DNA of 21,468 nucleotides, from contig JANBTH010000304.1 of the NCBI GenBank assembly GCA_027578815.1, forward strand, positions 1 to 21,468, read 5' to 3'. Positions within the stretch are counted from its first letter, which is position 1; the number at the start of each line of letters is the position of its first letter. Source of the DNA: Coemansia sp. RSA 1804 (lineage: Eukaryota; Kickxellomycota; Kickxellomycetes; Kickxellales; Kickxellaceae). The notes beneath the pieces are model-generated. The model was not told the DNA's origin. It made no database searches and saw nothing but the letters and a program-made list of their open reading frames with translations. The translations under genes were made by a program, and so were the position numbers. This document shows, piece after piece, positions 8,988 through 17,742 of the stretch.

Positions 8988-10250
8988 ATGGAGGCTGCAA
9001 ACAAGCTTTCTCGCCAGGCATCAGAGTACGAAAGCAACTGCGTGTGGGATAAAGCAGAGACGAAACATCGAGAGGCGGCAAATGCTTACAGAAGCGTTGT
9101 AGACTTTGAGTTTGACCCAGTAGCGACGTTGACACTCACTTCGCTTACAAACAAGCATATAAGATGGGCGGAGTACTGCAAGCGTGAAAAGGAGCGACAA
9201 TCCGAACTACCCGAAAGCAAGGTGTTTGCGCAGACAAGACAGTCGAGTGAAATAGATAGTGCCTTGGTGGAAGAGGCACCCTTGGACACAGCGGCTAGAA
9301 ATGATGGAAAGGAGGACCACGAGTTTGAAGAGTTCTGGAGGTACATGCAGAACTGGCTGGCCAACCCAACCGCATTCACTGGCACTGGCTCGTCCTCAGC
9401 GCCAAGTCGGAGAAGTGGCAATATCACTGCATTGGGGGCTGATGCTGGTGGAACACCGCGTAATGTAATGGAGTCATTTTACCTTGTAGGGGCAAACCCC
9501 GACCAGAGTGCAAGCATATACGGCACTGTGGCAGCATCTCCACGGGCAGCATCGCCACTGACCACATTAAATGAGGCAGACGAAGATAGTCCACCACACG
9601 AAAGCAGTGTTGTAATACAGGATAGGCATAACATGAACCCTGCCAGTACCCGTGCGCAAGTACTCAGCTCTGGATACAACTCTGGTGGTCAGACTAATTC
9701 TGAGGTGAGCAAAGAACGTGCCAACGAGGCGTTGCGCTCAGAAAACCAACGGTTACAAAAGCTTGTGCTTGTTATGAACGAGCGGATCCGTACACTGGAA
9801 ACCGCTGCGCAAGAAAACACGATGCTTAAGAGCAGCATCCACAGCTTTCGCGAGGAATTTCATCGACATGCGGGCATGGGCGCAGCACCACGGATTAGCA
9901 AGAATACGCCTGGACTGGTGCGCCATGGGGCGCCGCTTTATCCCAGTGCAAATTCAAGCAACGATGAATATGTGAGGCGACTGGAGCAACAGATACAAGT
10001 GTTACAGTCAGAAAACACAAAGCAGGTAAGTAGTTGGCTCTGCTCTTCCATCAGATGTACATGTCTTATAAACACATATCATGTATAACATAACTATTCG
10101 ATTTCCATTGACAACATATTTAACCGTGTCCGTATGTTACTGGCAATATAGAAGAGCCAGGTGACAAAGTACAAGGAGCGCTGGGAAAGACTGAAGGAAT
10201 CCGCCAAACGAAAGCGTCAGCAGCAAGAGCTGGAAATGTTGCAAAAGTAA
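8988..10250 (+). CDS. MIT-domain protein of the Atg38/NRBF2 type, autophagy PI3-kinase cofactor candidate (2 exons)
   Basis: Exons 8988-10025 and 10152-10250 give 378 residues. Residues about 1-70 form an MIT-like three-helix domain (start MEAANKLSRQASEYESNCVW). A Trp-containing block FEEFWRYMQNWLANPTAF is at about 113-130 and an SFYLVG block at 163-168; both resemble conserved blocks in fungal MIT proteins of this type. A coiled coil covers about 240-295 and a second about 327-378. The C-terminal exon supplies KYKERWERLKESAKRKR, a conserved closing block. Atg38/NRBF2 binds and dimerises the autophagy form of the Vps34 complex through Atg14 and Vps30; the MIT end binds the complex and the coiled coil dimerises. 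SFYLV has the shape of an Atg8-interacting motif. Family membership is from domain layout and memory of blocks, not from a search. Confidence 0.7.
10026..10151 (+). other. Intron of the ATG38-like gene
   Basis: Donor AAGCAG|GTAAGT and acceptor CAATATAG|AAG, 126 nt, phase 0. Without splicing the frame runs into a stop at 10086 and loses the conserved C-terminal block; with splicing it continues 32 codons to TAA at 10248-10250. Confidence 0.9.
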
Positions 10251-10370
10251 GACACTTTAGAACAGTGTTGGTGCTCTATGTTTCTTCCAGTTTCCGGGCT
10301 TTTAATTTTACTTTAGGAATAACACAATGTATTTTATACTCTAACTATTAAAACGAGAAAGCTCGGTATA
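10251..10370. terminator. Convergent 3' spacer, ATG38-like / S28 peptidase
   Basis: Only 120 nt separate two convergent stop codons, so transcript ends probably overlap. T-rich and A-rich segments on either strand (10296-10360) could serve as poly(A) elements for both genes. Confidence 0.4.
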
Positions 10371-11801
10371 TCACTTGATCCATTGCTGTACCAGGTTGTT
10401 TCCGATTTGGCGAGCTAGACTAACACTGTCAAGATCGTCAGTACGATGTCCAGCTATGTCTTGGCAATGTGTTGCTTGGTCGATGAGGAAAACAGGCGAG
10501 CTGGTTGTATTTGGAAGCACATAGCCATCCCACGAAAGTGCGTTTGAGCCACGCCAGACATCATACGCACCGACAGTATAGTAGATGTTGGTAGTGCTGC
10601 GTAGCAAGCCTAACCATTTGCTGTCAAAGCTGTCAGAGTCTACAGGAACCTGGATATCACTACCAAACTTGTTGTTGCAGTTGGGCTGGTAGTATGTAAG
10701 ATCCACAAGCTGCGAGCGGTAGCGCTGAAGACCGGTGCTACTGGGAGGCGCCACCTGCCAGTTGCCATACCACGCACATTCCTGGTAATACCATACACGA
10801 CCCGACTGCCCCAGTGCGTAGTTTGTATAGCCGAGACTGGTGTCGCCCATCTGGACTAGGCTATCCTGAGTGTAACCGCCCGAAGAAACCACATTCGCAA
10901 CAGCAGCAGCATAAGAGTCCAAGGGAGATCTTGTTCCATCAAAGTAGGAGCACGCAGTTTTCTGGGTGTAGTCGCCGCTCTTTGTAGTAGGTGCCATGGC
11001 GGCAGAGTTGATGAACACGTTAGCTAGTGCGGCGAAGTCTTGAGGGGACAAGGCAGGAAGGTTGAATTTCGACTGGAGCTCGCTGTAAGCGGTAGAGTTA
11101 TCGGACAAAAGAACACTATCCAAGTCTTCAACAGCAGTGGCAACATCCTGCGCACAACCAAGCGCTTCCAGATGCTTGCTCCAGCTCTGATCGAATTGGT
11201 AGTTTTCGAGGCGGTACTTTATTATTGCGGAGGAGGCCCATGCTCCAGCAACCAGATCAGGATACTTTGCACGCATCCATGCAGCAATGGATCCAGCGTA
11301 AGAGCCACCGCCAAACACAACCTTGGATTTTTTGCTGACGGGAAGAGAAAATACCTGGCTGGGTGTTGCTTTGGCGGCGCGAATGAACGCAGCGAAATCC
11401 TCCAATGTGTTTTCCACAGTGTGGTACTTGAGGCTATCCCCGGAGAGGTCGGGCATGGGGTTAGATTTTCCGTAGAAGCGATGTTCGACAAGGACGACAA
11501 GGCCGTTGGTCATCTGTGCCAAGTAGTTGAAATGGCTCAAGTCGACTAATGACGAACTGACCGCACTCTCGCCGGGAGTAGCCACGATAATAGGGCCACC
11601 AGGTTCGTAGAATGTAGCGTTGAACAGATAGCGCTGGGACCACGTATTGTTGTTCAGTCCGAAATGGTCAACAGGCTGTGTGAACCAAAACTCGGTTGAG
11701 GACGAAGGGATGGCTGTGTCGCTATTGCCGCTGGGGTAGCACTTTGCTGTAGCAGCGAAAGCAGCAAAGGCGGAGAAGACAACAACACCAAGCGTGCGCA
11801 T
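10371..11801 (-). CDS. Secreted serine peptidase, family S28 (prolyl carboxypeptidase / DPP2-like)
   Basis: The likely start is the ATG at 11799-11801 rather than the upstream in-frame ATG at 11877-11879, because it begins a clean signal peptide (MRTLGVVVFSAFAAFAATA), giving 476 residues. The S28 hallmarks are present: QPVDHF near 42-47, EHRFYGKS near 106-113, and the nucleophile elbow GGGSYAG with Ser167. Asp414 in VGAYDVWRG and His445 in ATHCQD complete the triad. Family members usually have GGSYGG or GGSYSG or similar, so Ala169 is a small variation. Several N-x-S/T sites suggest glycosylation. The enzyme would cleave after proline, or remove dipeptides, in an acidic vacuole or outside the cell. 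Which of the two activities applies cannot be told here. It is a nutrient-acquisition or protein-turnover enzyme unrelated to its neighbours. Confidence 0.92.
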   Translation of the reverse strand: MRTLGVVVFSAFAAFAATAKCYPSGNSDTAIPSSSTEFWFTQPVDHFGLNNNTWSQRYLFNATFYEPGGPIIVATPGESAVSSSLVDLSHFNYLAQMTNGLVVLVEHRFYGKSNPMPDLSGDSLKYHTVENTLEDFAAFIRAAKATPSQVFSLPVSKKSKVVFGGGSYAGSIAAWMRAKYPDLVAGAWASSAIIKYRLENYQFDQSWSKHLEALGCAQDVATAVEDLDSVLLSDNSTAYSELQSKFNLPALSPQDFAALANVFINSAAMAPTTKSGDYTQKTACSYFDGTRSPLDSYAAAVANVVSSGGYTQDSLVQMGDTSLGYTNYALGQSGRVWYYQECAWYGNWQVAPPSSTGLQRYRSQLVDLTYYQPNCNNKFGSDIQVPVDSDSFDSKWLGLLRSTTNIYYTVGAYDVWRGSNALSWDGYVLPNTTSSPVFLIDQATHCQDIAGHRTDDLDSVSLARQIGNNLVQQWIK

Positions 11802-11952
11802 TTTTTGCAAGACAACAAAAGGCAATTGGCAAGTAGGCGGTGAGCTGCAAGAGATAAAGTGGAAAGTTTTGTTTAGCAAAGTATACGCACTGTGGCTTGT
11901 AATTCAGAATCTGCTTGTAGCAAATGGTCAGGTCCAGGCTACTTTTTGTCCC

Positions 11953-11960
11953 CTTTTATA
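11953..11960 (-). promoter_or_regulatory. TATA box of the S28 peptidase gene
   Basis: The minus strand reads GGTATAAAAGGGG here, a near-consensus TATA box about 150 bp upstream of the chosen ATG. This also supports the downstream ATG at 11801 as the start, since the transcript would begin around 11920-11930. Confidence 0.6.
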
Positions 11961-12428
11961 CCAGCTTTCCCGACGAAGAAGATGCGAAATGTCCTTGGCA
12001 GAATCGAGTAAAAGGACGTAGAAAGGTAAAGGGCAAAGCGGTGCACAGCAGGTTTTGTGCGGATCAATGCAGGACTACAACAGTTGAAGATACATGAAAA
12101 GTGGCAAGTGTCATCCAGAAACATCGGTTCTAGAAGAAAAAAGGACTGAGTTGTTTTAGTCATATAGTAGGAAAGAACAAAAGGCGAGCACATATCGCTC
12201 TTTAGCGTTGCCGCGACACTTTGTCCATCATCTAGATATGAAAAAAAACCAATTTCATATGGACGTGGGTAAGAAATACTCACCACCAAGCAGGTTCTTG
12301 AGCCAAAGAGCAAAGAAGCCAAATGTTGGTGCCGCAGATGCATTATTGCTCACTCTCCTTGCTGCATATGGCTCTTTTCTGTGTTGATCTGCATAATGTG
12401 GGGGGGGGCACAAGCGCTGTCCACAAAG

Positions 12429-12489
12429 GACATTCGCAATTGCCATTGCGCGCATATATTTCTTATGTTCTGCTGCAATTGCGAATGTC
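12429..12489. repeat. 15-bp perfect inverted repeat with 31-nt loop
   Basis: GACATTCGCAATTGC at 12429-12443 is the exact reverse complement of 12475-12489. The spacer is 12444-12474. Each arm also contains the palindrome GCAATTGC. It could be a hairpin in a transcript, a paired regulatory site, or the relic of an inverted-repeat element. Confidence 0.85.
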
Positions 12490-12790
12490 AAGTCCAAAGG
12501 ATCATCTTAGCTGAAGCAGGATCTAAAAAAGACAAGTGCAGAAGCCGCAATAATGGTGCATATGGCTAGACCCATAAAGAAACGAGCGCGACAAAGCTGT
12601 TGGGTACGGGGCAGCTGCCTTTCTGTTTTCTCTTCTTCGTGGATGGCAGCTGGGTCTTGACACTTTGACAGCCATAAAAGAATCGCAACACTACCTGCTT
12701 TTCCTAGCCTACACCATCTCCACTTTATTAATTATAGGCATTGAACAGCAGCACAGTTTGGCGCCTTTTGGAACCTCCCCCCACTGAATA

Positions 12791-13297
12791 ATGAAGGGCG
12801 AAGGTTTTCGCTGGCGTCAACTGTATCGCGATCTTTTGCGTGCAGCGCCACGCGCAGTGTCCGGGAAACGGCAACACGCAAAGCTGCTTGCGACAAAAAT
12901 AAGACAAGGATTTGAAGAAAACAAGCATAAACAGCAAGAAGAAAGCGAACGCCTCTACATAAAGGGCCAAAACACGCTTGGTATACTCAAGCTCGCACGA
13001 GAGCTTGGATCTATCGAGCGCATGGTGGTCCGTGCAATACTCCTTCAGTATACAAAGCGATCGAGGGCTGAGAAACAGCCTCCATTCTTTCGACGCCAGA
13101 TGCTGCCTCTTCAGAAAAAAGCATATGATGATACACTTTTGACGTATGATAGGGTTATATTGAAAATCGAACAAGATCTAGATATAATATTGCCCCAAGA
13201 CAAATGCACTCGATCGCTAGAGTGGATCCCACCACTTGGAAACCTCTACAAAAACGACCCTTTACTATTTTTGAACAAGCCCGAGCTAAAGCTCTGA
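12791..13297 (+). CDS. LYR-motif protein, probable mitochondrial (DUF1763-like)
   Basis: The single exon encodes 168 residues, very basic in its first half. The LYR tripeptide is at 11-13 in WRQLYRDLLRAAPRA, followed by KLLATKIRQGFEEN, the two-helix pattern of the LYR (complex 1 LYR) superfamily with its downstream Phe. The segment NTLGILKLARELGSIERMVVRAILL then resembles the third helix of fungal DUF1763-type LYR proteins. LYR proteins act in mitochondria with acyl carrier protein in assembly of respiratory complexes, Fe-S clusters or the mitoribosome. Which partner this one serves cannot be told. The C-terminal 70 residues are less conserved in appearance. The DUF1763 link is from memory. 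Confidence 0.62.
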   Translation: MKGEGFRWRQLYRDLLRAAPRAVSGKRQHAKLLATKIRQGFEENKHKQQEESERLYIKGQNTLGILKLARELGSIERMVVRAILLQYTKRSRAEKQPPFFRRQMLPLQKKAYDDTLLTYDRVILKIEQDLDIILPQDKCTRSLEWIPPLGNLYKNDPLLFLNKPELKL

Positions 13298-13476
13298 CAC
13301 TAAAAAAAAATAAACAGTAGGCAGTATTTATTCTTCAATGACGAGGGAAATTGGAAATGCACGCCATGGAATCTACAAGCGTATAGAAAAAAAAGAAATA
13401 ACAGCGTGTTTAGGCTGGCCTTTCCTAACAAATGCGTGTGTTGTTGTCAATGGCGCCGTGTTCCCGTCTCGATTCT

Positions 13477-16134
13477 TTAGTGGCCATCATCGCTGTCCAT
13501 ATAGTCATGGCTGATTACATCCATTGCATGGAGCGTATAGTCAATAATAAATGAATCAGTCAGCAGAGTGTCTAGACGACTAAAGTGACGCTCAGAGTAT
13601 GGCTGGATAGAAGAAATAATCTCCTTGGCAGACGGAAGCGCAAGAAGAGTCTGCGACGTATAGCGCGTGAGAACACAATACAGGGTCGCCTGGGCAACAC
13701 GGGAAAGCTTTCCGTTTGTATTCCAATTGCGTACATAACCCAGCAGCCGCTCAAGATGATCAGGTGCAAGACTACCAATAGCGTTGTCAATAGACGGAAT
13801 GCCTAGAGCAGCACTGCTCTCGGATGCCGTGCCATCACTCTCCAGACTAGACCGGTTCATGTTAGCGGATGACGAAACTGGATGCCGTTGCTCTGCTGCC
13901 ATCATTACGTCCTGGAGAATAGACAGTAGACGGTGCGGCTGGTCTAGCGACAGCGCAAGAGTGATGGCATTGCGATAGTCCTTTGCATGTAGAAAGTTGT
14001 CTAATGCCTGCTGTTGTTCTAAAGTCCTGGCCTCTTCTACGTGCAAGCGGTCAATCTCATCCTGCGTCGTATCCTTCCATATGTGAATCGTAGAGTCTGC
14101 ACCGCCAGTGGCAACAAACCGCTCCGATCTTTCTTTGGCAAGTGTCCACACTTTACTCTCATGTTTATCCAGCGTCAATATGCACTCACCGTCTTTGATA
14201 TTCCACAGCTTTATCAGGCCGTCTGATCCCGTAGTCATAAGCTGCGTGCCCTTGGTCAAAAACTCAACACAGAGCACAGAGTTGGTATGCCCTTCAAACG
14301 TTTTCAGGCACGAGTAGTCGGAAAGAGACCAGAGCTTTACCATGCGATCACCAGATGTTGTGGCCACAACCCGGTCAACAGGTGAAAAGACAATGTCCCA
14401 CACGCCGCGACGATGACCCTGTAATGTTCCAAGCAGACTCCCTGTTGCCACATCCCAGATCTTTGCTGTTTTATCCTGCGAACCAGTTGCAAAAATATTG
14501 TTGTTTGGCGATATACAGATTGAGTTAATGTCCTTGTCGTGAGCCTGAAATGTGTATAGAGAAGCAAGCCTAATCGGACCCGCCTTCCCTATAATCGCAT
14601 GTGCATCCTGTGGGGTATCAAATACTTTTTTCAGTGGCGATAAATCCCACATTTTGACTGTGCGGTCTTCACTGCCAGAAACCATAAAGGCACAGCCAGA
14701 CTCTCGTGCAAGACAGACGGCGCCAACAGCCTTGGTATGGCCTACGGCCACTGCAACACATACAATGCGCTTACTTGGCGGCAAGTTCATATTAACCACC
14801 CAGACCATTGCTGTGTTGTCCTTGGAGCCCGTAGCCACAATAAATCCAGACTCGTGTACGTTAAGACATAAAATAGTGTCTTTGTGCCCGTATGCAAGCT
14901 CGCAGTTAAGGTTATTCGTATTGTATATGCGGATTTGCTCGGTATTTGTCGCAACAGCTAGATAGTCCTGTGAGTTGCCAATATACTCCATGTCAATTAT
15001 CTCCTCGTTATAACCAACAATTTGATGTACACGCTCGAGTTTGTTGGTAGTCGAGTAAAAAAGCATATTTTGATCATTTGTGACGGCAACTAGGCGCTGC
15101 GAATAGCCCATGTATAGCACATCAACAAAAGCATGCTTTGCATTCAGTTCTTTGGTTTGTGCAAAGAGCTCCTTTCCGGTATCCATATCCCACAGACGCA
15201 TAATCCCCCTTTCCCCGCCGCTGTAGATAATACGCATGTCGCTGGTGTCGACGCTAGAGCTAATGCCAAGATCAACATTGGTCTTTGAGAGCAGGATACC
15301 GGCACCCTCAACTGCCTCGTAAAGTGGAATTGTACGTACTAGAGACCTTCGTCTCCAATCCCATACATTAATAATTCCATCACGACCAGCTGTGATCATG
15401 TTCATGCCATCGTCGTTGTCAGAAAATGCAATAGAACGCACCACGCTTGAATGTGCCTCAATAACAGCCTCGCACTTGCGTGTCTTGAGATTCCACACAC
15501 GGACCACACCATCATCGCTAGCCGTAACCAGACACAGCTTTTCAGTGCTCGGATGGAATTTGACCGATGTGATGATGCCTCCGTGCCCCTTAAAGTTATG
15601 TGTGCAGTATCCACGATCAACATCCCAAACCTTGACAGTGCTATCCGCAGATCCGGTAGCAACCAGCGTTGACGATCCGTCAATGTCCATAGCAATCACT
15701 GGGGCGTCATGGGCCTTGAAGGACCGCACCGCTTTAAAAGTGGAAAGATCCCACACTGTGATCATCATGGTCCGACTAGCAGAAACCAGATGCGTTCCAT
15801 CGGGCTTCACAGCAAAAGAAGTCACAATTTCCGAGTCACCCTTTAGCTCTGCAGCCTTCCTTCCGGTCTCCAAATCAAGCACCTCAATGTCCTCGTTGCA
15901 AGTTGTAAACATCCTTGTTTCATCTTTGCTTATTGCTATACACCCGCCAGTGTAGACCGACTCAATTGACTTTACACAGTCAAAACTACAAAATAAATGG
16001 TCATATTCATTACAAATTAGTAGAAGATTGAGATCAAGGGTTAAAAACGCTCATATAGAGCAGCGCTATACGTGAAACCTAAATACGTTGGCTTACCAGC
16101 TCTTTGGAACCGCTTTCTCATTATCACCTGCCAT
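13477..16134 (-). CDS. UTP13: Utp13/TBL3, WD40 subunit of the U3 snoRNP small-subunit processome (2 exons)
   Basis: Exon 1 (16134-16097, only 38 nt) joins exon 2 (15985-13477) to give 848 residues; yeast Utp13 is 817. Two beta-propellers are visible as repeated GH..x..WD units, for example VATGSADSTVKVWDVDRGY, LVTASDDGVVRVWNLKTRK, ATGSQDKTAKIWDVATGSL and TTGSDGLIKLWNIKDGEC. After them comes the Utp13 C-terminal helical domain (EARTLEQQQALDNFLHAKDY through PYSERHFSRLDTLLTDSF). The N-terminal SIESVYTGGCIAISKDE segment matches the usual start of the first propeller (IEPFYTGG in homologues) and lies upstream of the first ATG in exon 2, so the small first exon is required. Utp13 is in the UTP-B subcomplex and acts in 18S rRNA processing in the nucleolus. 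Confidence 0.95.
15986..16096 (-). other. Intron near the 5' end of UTP13
   Basis: Donor AGCTG|GTAAGC and acceptor TATTTTGTAG|TTTT, 111 nt, phase 2; joined codon TGT (Cys13). The acceptor has a good T-rich tract. Confidence 0.85.
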
Positions 16135-16476
16135 TATCACGCTTCTTTTGAGGTTATATAAAAGATAATAGTAACAAAACCAAACCCAACAGATGAAAGA
16201 AGAAACAAAAGACAAGATGCTCTTTTTGCTCTACGAATAATTACACAAATATCTTTTAAAATTTGAGAAAAAAAAAAAGTCAGTTTTGGATTTCCAGCCA
16301 AATATAATCAACTGATCAGCATTGAATGACTACTGATCACGATCACCAATCCGCTTCTTGTGCTGTAAAATTTGTTCTCTGAAATCAGTTTATGAGGGTG
16401 AGGCGGTTTGCTCTTTAACTCCTATCTTCTAATTCCTCACTATTAGTGTTACATTAATTTGCGGTGCGTGCAAACC
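16135..16476. promoter_or_regulatory. Divergent promoter region, UTP13 / bL9m
   Basis: The 342-nt spacer separates two ribosome-related genes. It contains a TATATAAAAG string at 16155-16164, too close to the UTP13 ATG to be its TATA box with confidence, and TTTTAAAATTTGAGAAA at 16254-16270. The AAAATTT core resembles the RRPE element of yeast ribosome-biogenesis promoters, but such AT-rich matches are easily chance. Confidence 0.4.
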
Positions 16477-17085
16477 ATGAATCTTCTTGCCAGATCGCTG
16501 TTTCAGACACCACAGCCTACGCTGGCCATACGGCGTGGACTGAGAAAGTCTGCTAAAATACCCATCACTCTAGCAAAGAGTATGCCAGGGTTGGGCTCGG
16601 CCGGCACAGTAGTGTATGTCAACAAGGCCTACATGCGACATGAACTGTACCCAAAACATCTTGCGGAGTATGTAGTTGCACGCACTGGGCCACGGGATCG
16701 GAGCGCTATTGCTGAACAGGAAAACATAGCTCCCTCGAGAAAGGAGCCAAAATCGCCACAGGATGTACATTCGCTGGCCTTGAGAAACCAAGACATTATC
16801 AGCCGTATCATGGGGCTTGAGCCGCTTGTGTTCAAGCGCAGTACTGTGAATACGGACGAAAATAGCAAAGAAGACAGCCAGGGAATCTATGGATCCCTAA
16901 CCAAGGCGGATGTTATCAAGGAGTTGGAAGCGAAGCACGGCATAATCGTTGATAAAAGCGCCCTTAGCATGGATGACAAGATTAAAAGCACCGGCGACTA
17001 TACATGTACCGTGAAACTTATATACGCAGGACAAGCATCGCTCAAGTGCAAAGTTGTATCTGAAGTTGCAGAGTCTCAAGCCTAA
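16477..17085 (+). CDS. MRPL50: Mitochondrial large-subunit ribosomal protein bL9m
   Basis: The ATG at 16477 starts a 202-residue protein; the frame is open a few codons further up but without ATG. The first ~30 residues (MNLLARSLFQTPQPTLAIRR) are basic with no acidic residues, a typical mitochondrial targeting sequence. The bL9 N-domain follows: ITLAKSMPGLGSAGTVVYVN and the YMRHELYPKHLAEY block match the bacterial L9 signature (PGLGKAGDVVEV...GYARNFLIP). The C-terminal part is longer than the N-domain alone, as in fungal bL9m. It shares a promoter region with UTP13, also a ribosome factor. The symbol follows the yeast name for bL9m. Confidence 0.88.
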   Translation: MNLLARSLFQTPQPTLAIRRGLRKSAKIPITLAKSMPGLGSAGTVVYVNKAYMRHELYPKHLAEYVVARTGPRDRSAIAEQENIAPSRKEPKSPQDVHSLALRNQDIISRIMGLEPLVFKRSTVNTDENSKEDSQGIYGSLTKADVIKELEAKHGIIVDKSALSMDDKIKSTGDYTCTVKLIYAGQASLKCKVVSEVAESQA

Positions 17086-17742
17086 ACGCGAGGAGTATTT
17101 TCGCTGCCAAAAAACGAGAAATATTGGGCATGTGACATGGGTGATTTTGTCCAAAAGTCTCTTTTCGCCTTTCTGTTCTTTATGAAGAGGATTTTTATGT
17201 GGTGGTTCCTTTTTTCTCTTGTTTTTGAGTTTACCGTTTTTCCATCTTTTCTCTTTCTTTTCTTGCGGTAGCGGCCGTTGGGAATTACAATAATCTGCCT
17301 ATTTTCCTTTTCAGCTTTAAGCATCAAGCTAAAGGCCAGCTGTCATTGGAAGCAATCCTGTTTGGCCTTCTCATTTCCATCATTTGCCGTCTAATCCCAT
17401 CTGCGGGCTATTTGCATATTTGACGTCTGGAAATCCACACCCAGCCGTTGCTACCAGCCTCCTGCACGTTCGGTTGGTCTTACTGGGCTCTACAGCTGCA
17501 ATCACATTGCTTGGAGTGGGAGAAATTCTGTCTCTGTAAAAGAAAAACAAACCAGACAGTAAAGTGGATTGCGCCATGGCAGCGTTGGGCGACAAAGCAC
17601 GCACATCGAAAACGTATGTATACCTGTTGCGAAATCTGCGAAATGCATTTGGCAATAATTAACGTTATTCTATAGTGGTGTTAAAGATTATATATGCTAA
17701 TTTACGTGGTTGCATGTTATTTTATTTTATTCTTCGATAACA
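17086..17742. other. Intergenic: bL9m 3' region and ataxin-2 promoter/leader
   Basis: The 657-nt gap contains T/C-rich tracts (17155-17265) and an A/T-rich leader (17655-17742). A minus-strand 91-codon frame at 17380-17655 begins with TTG, not ATG, and has no recognisable family. A T-rich acceptor-like string on the minus strand near 17530-17555 is not matched by a coherent exon pair. No RNA gene is seen. Confidence 0.45.

Larger units (their letters stand above)
11802..12790. other. Long divergent spacer, S28 peptidase / LYR protein; content largely unexplained
   Basis: This 989-nt gap is the longest in the window. It holds the S28 TATA box, a 15-bp perfect inverted repeat (12429-12489), a run of nine G at 12400-12408, and an exon-like minus-strand frame (about 12500-12284) that ends at a good donor GGTG|GTGAGTATT. 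That frame has no upstream ATG that fits a confident model and I do not recognise the translation, so I do not call a gene. Confidence 0.5.

Noticed and set aside
12283..12300. U1 snRNA-like 5' end (plus-strand ATACTCACC)
   Set aside because: This is just the complement of the GGTGAGTAT donor-like string; the following sequence does not match U1 structure.
11939..12343. Minus-strand 134-codon frame
   Set aside because: Reads through the S28 TATA box region and an in-frame donor; Phe/Ser/Cys-rich with no family resemblance, more likely promoter sequence.
12400..12408. Run of nine G as a sign of a frameshifted gene
   Set aside because: A homopolymer could hide an assembly error, but neither shifting the frame across it nor leaving it gives a recognisable protein.
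12728..13174. Minus-strand 148-codon frame opposite the LYR gene
   Set aside because: It is the antisense shadow of the LYR protein; the plus-strand product carries a recognisable LYR motif and helix pattern.
619..17085. A functional gene cluster (for example secondary metabolism or defence)
   Set aside because: All recognised genes are dispersed housekeeping functions on alternating strands with separate promoters; nothing links them as a cluster.
17380..17655. Minus-strand 91-codon frame with a T-rich acceptor-like string inside
   Set aside because: It starts at TTG with no usable ATG; splicing at the apparent sites gives no recognisable protein, and the ATG-led alternative frame stops after a few codons.
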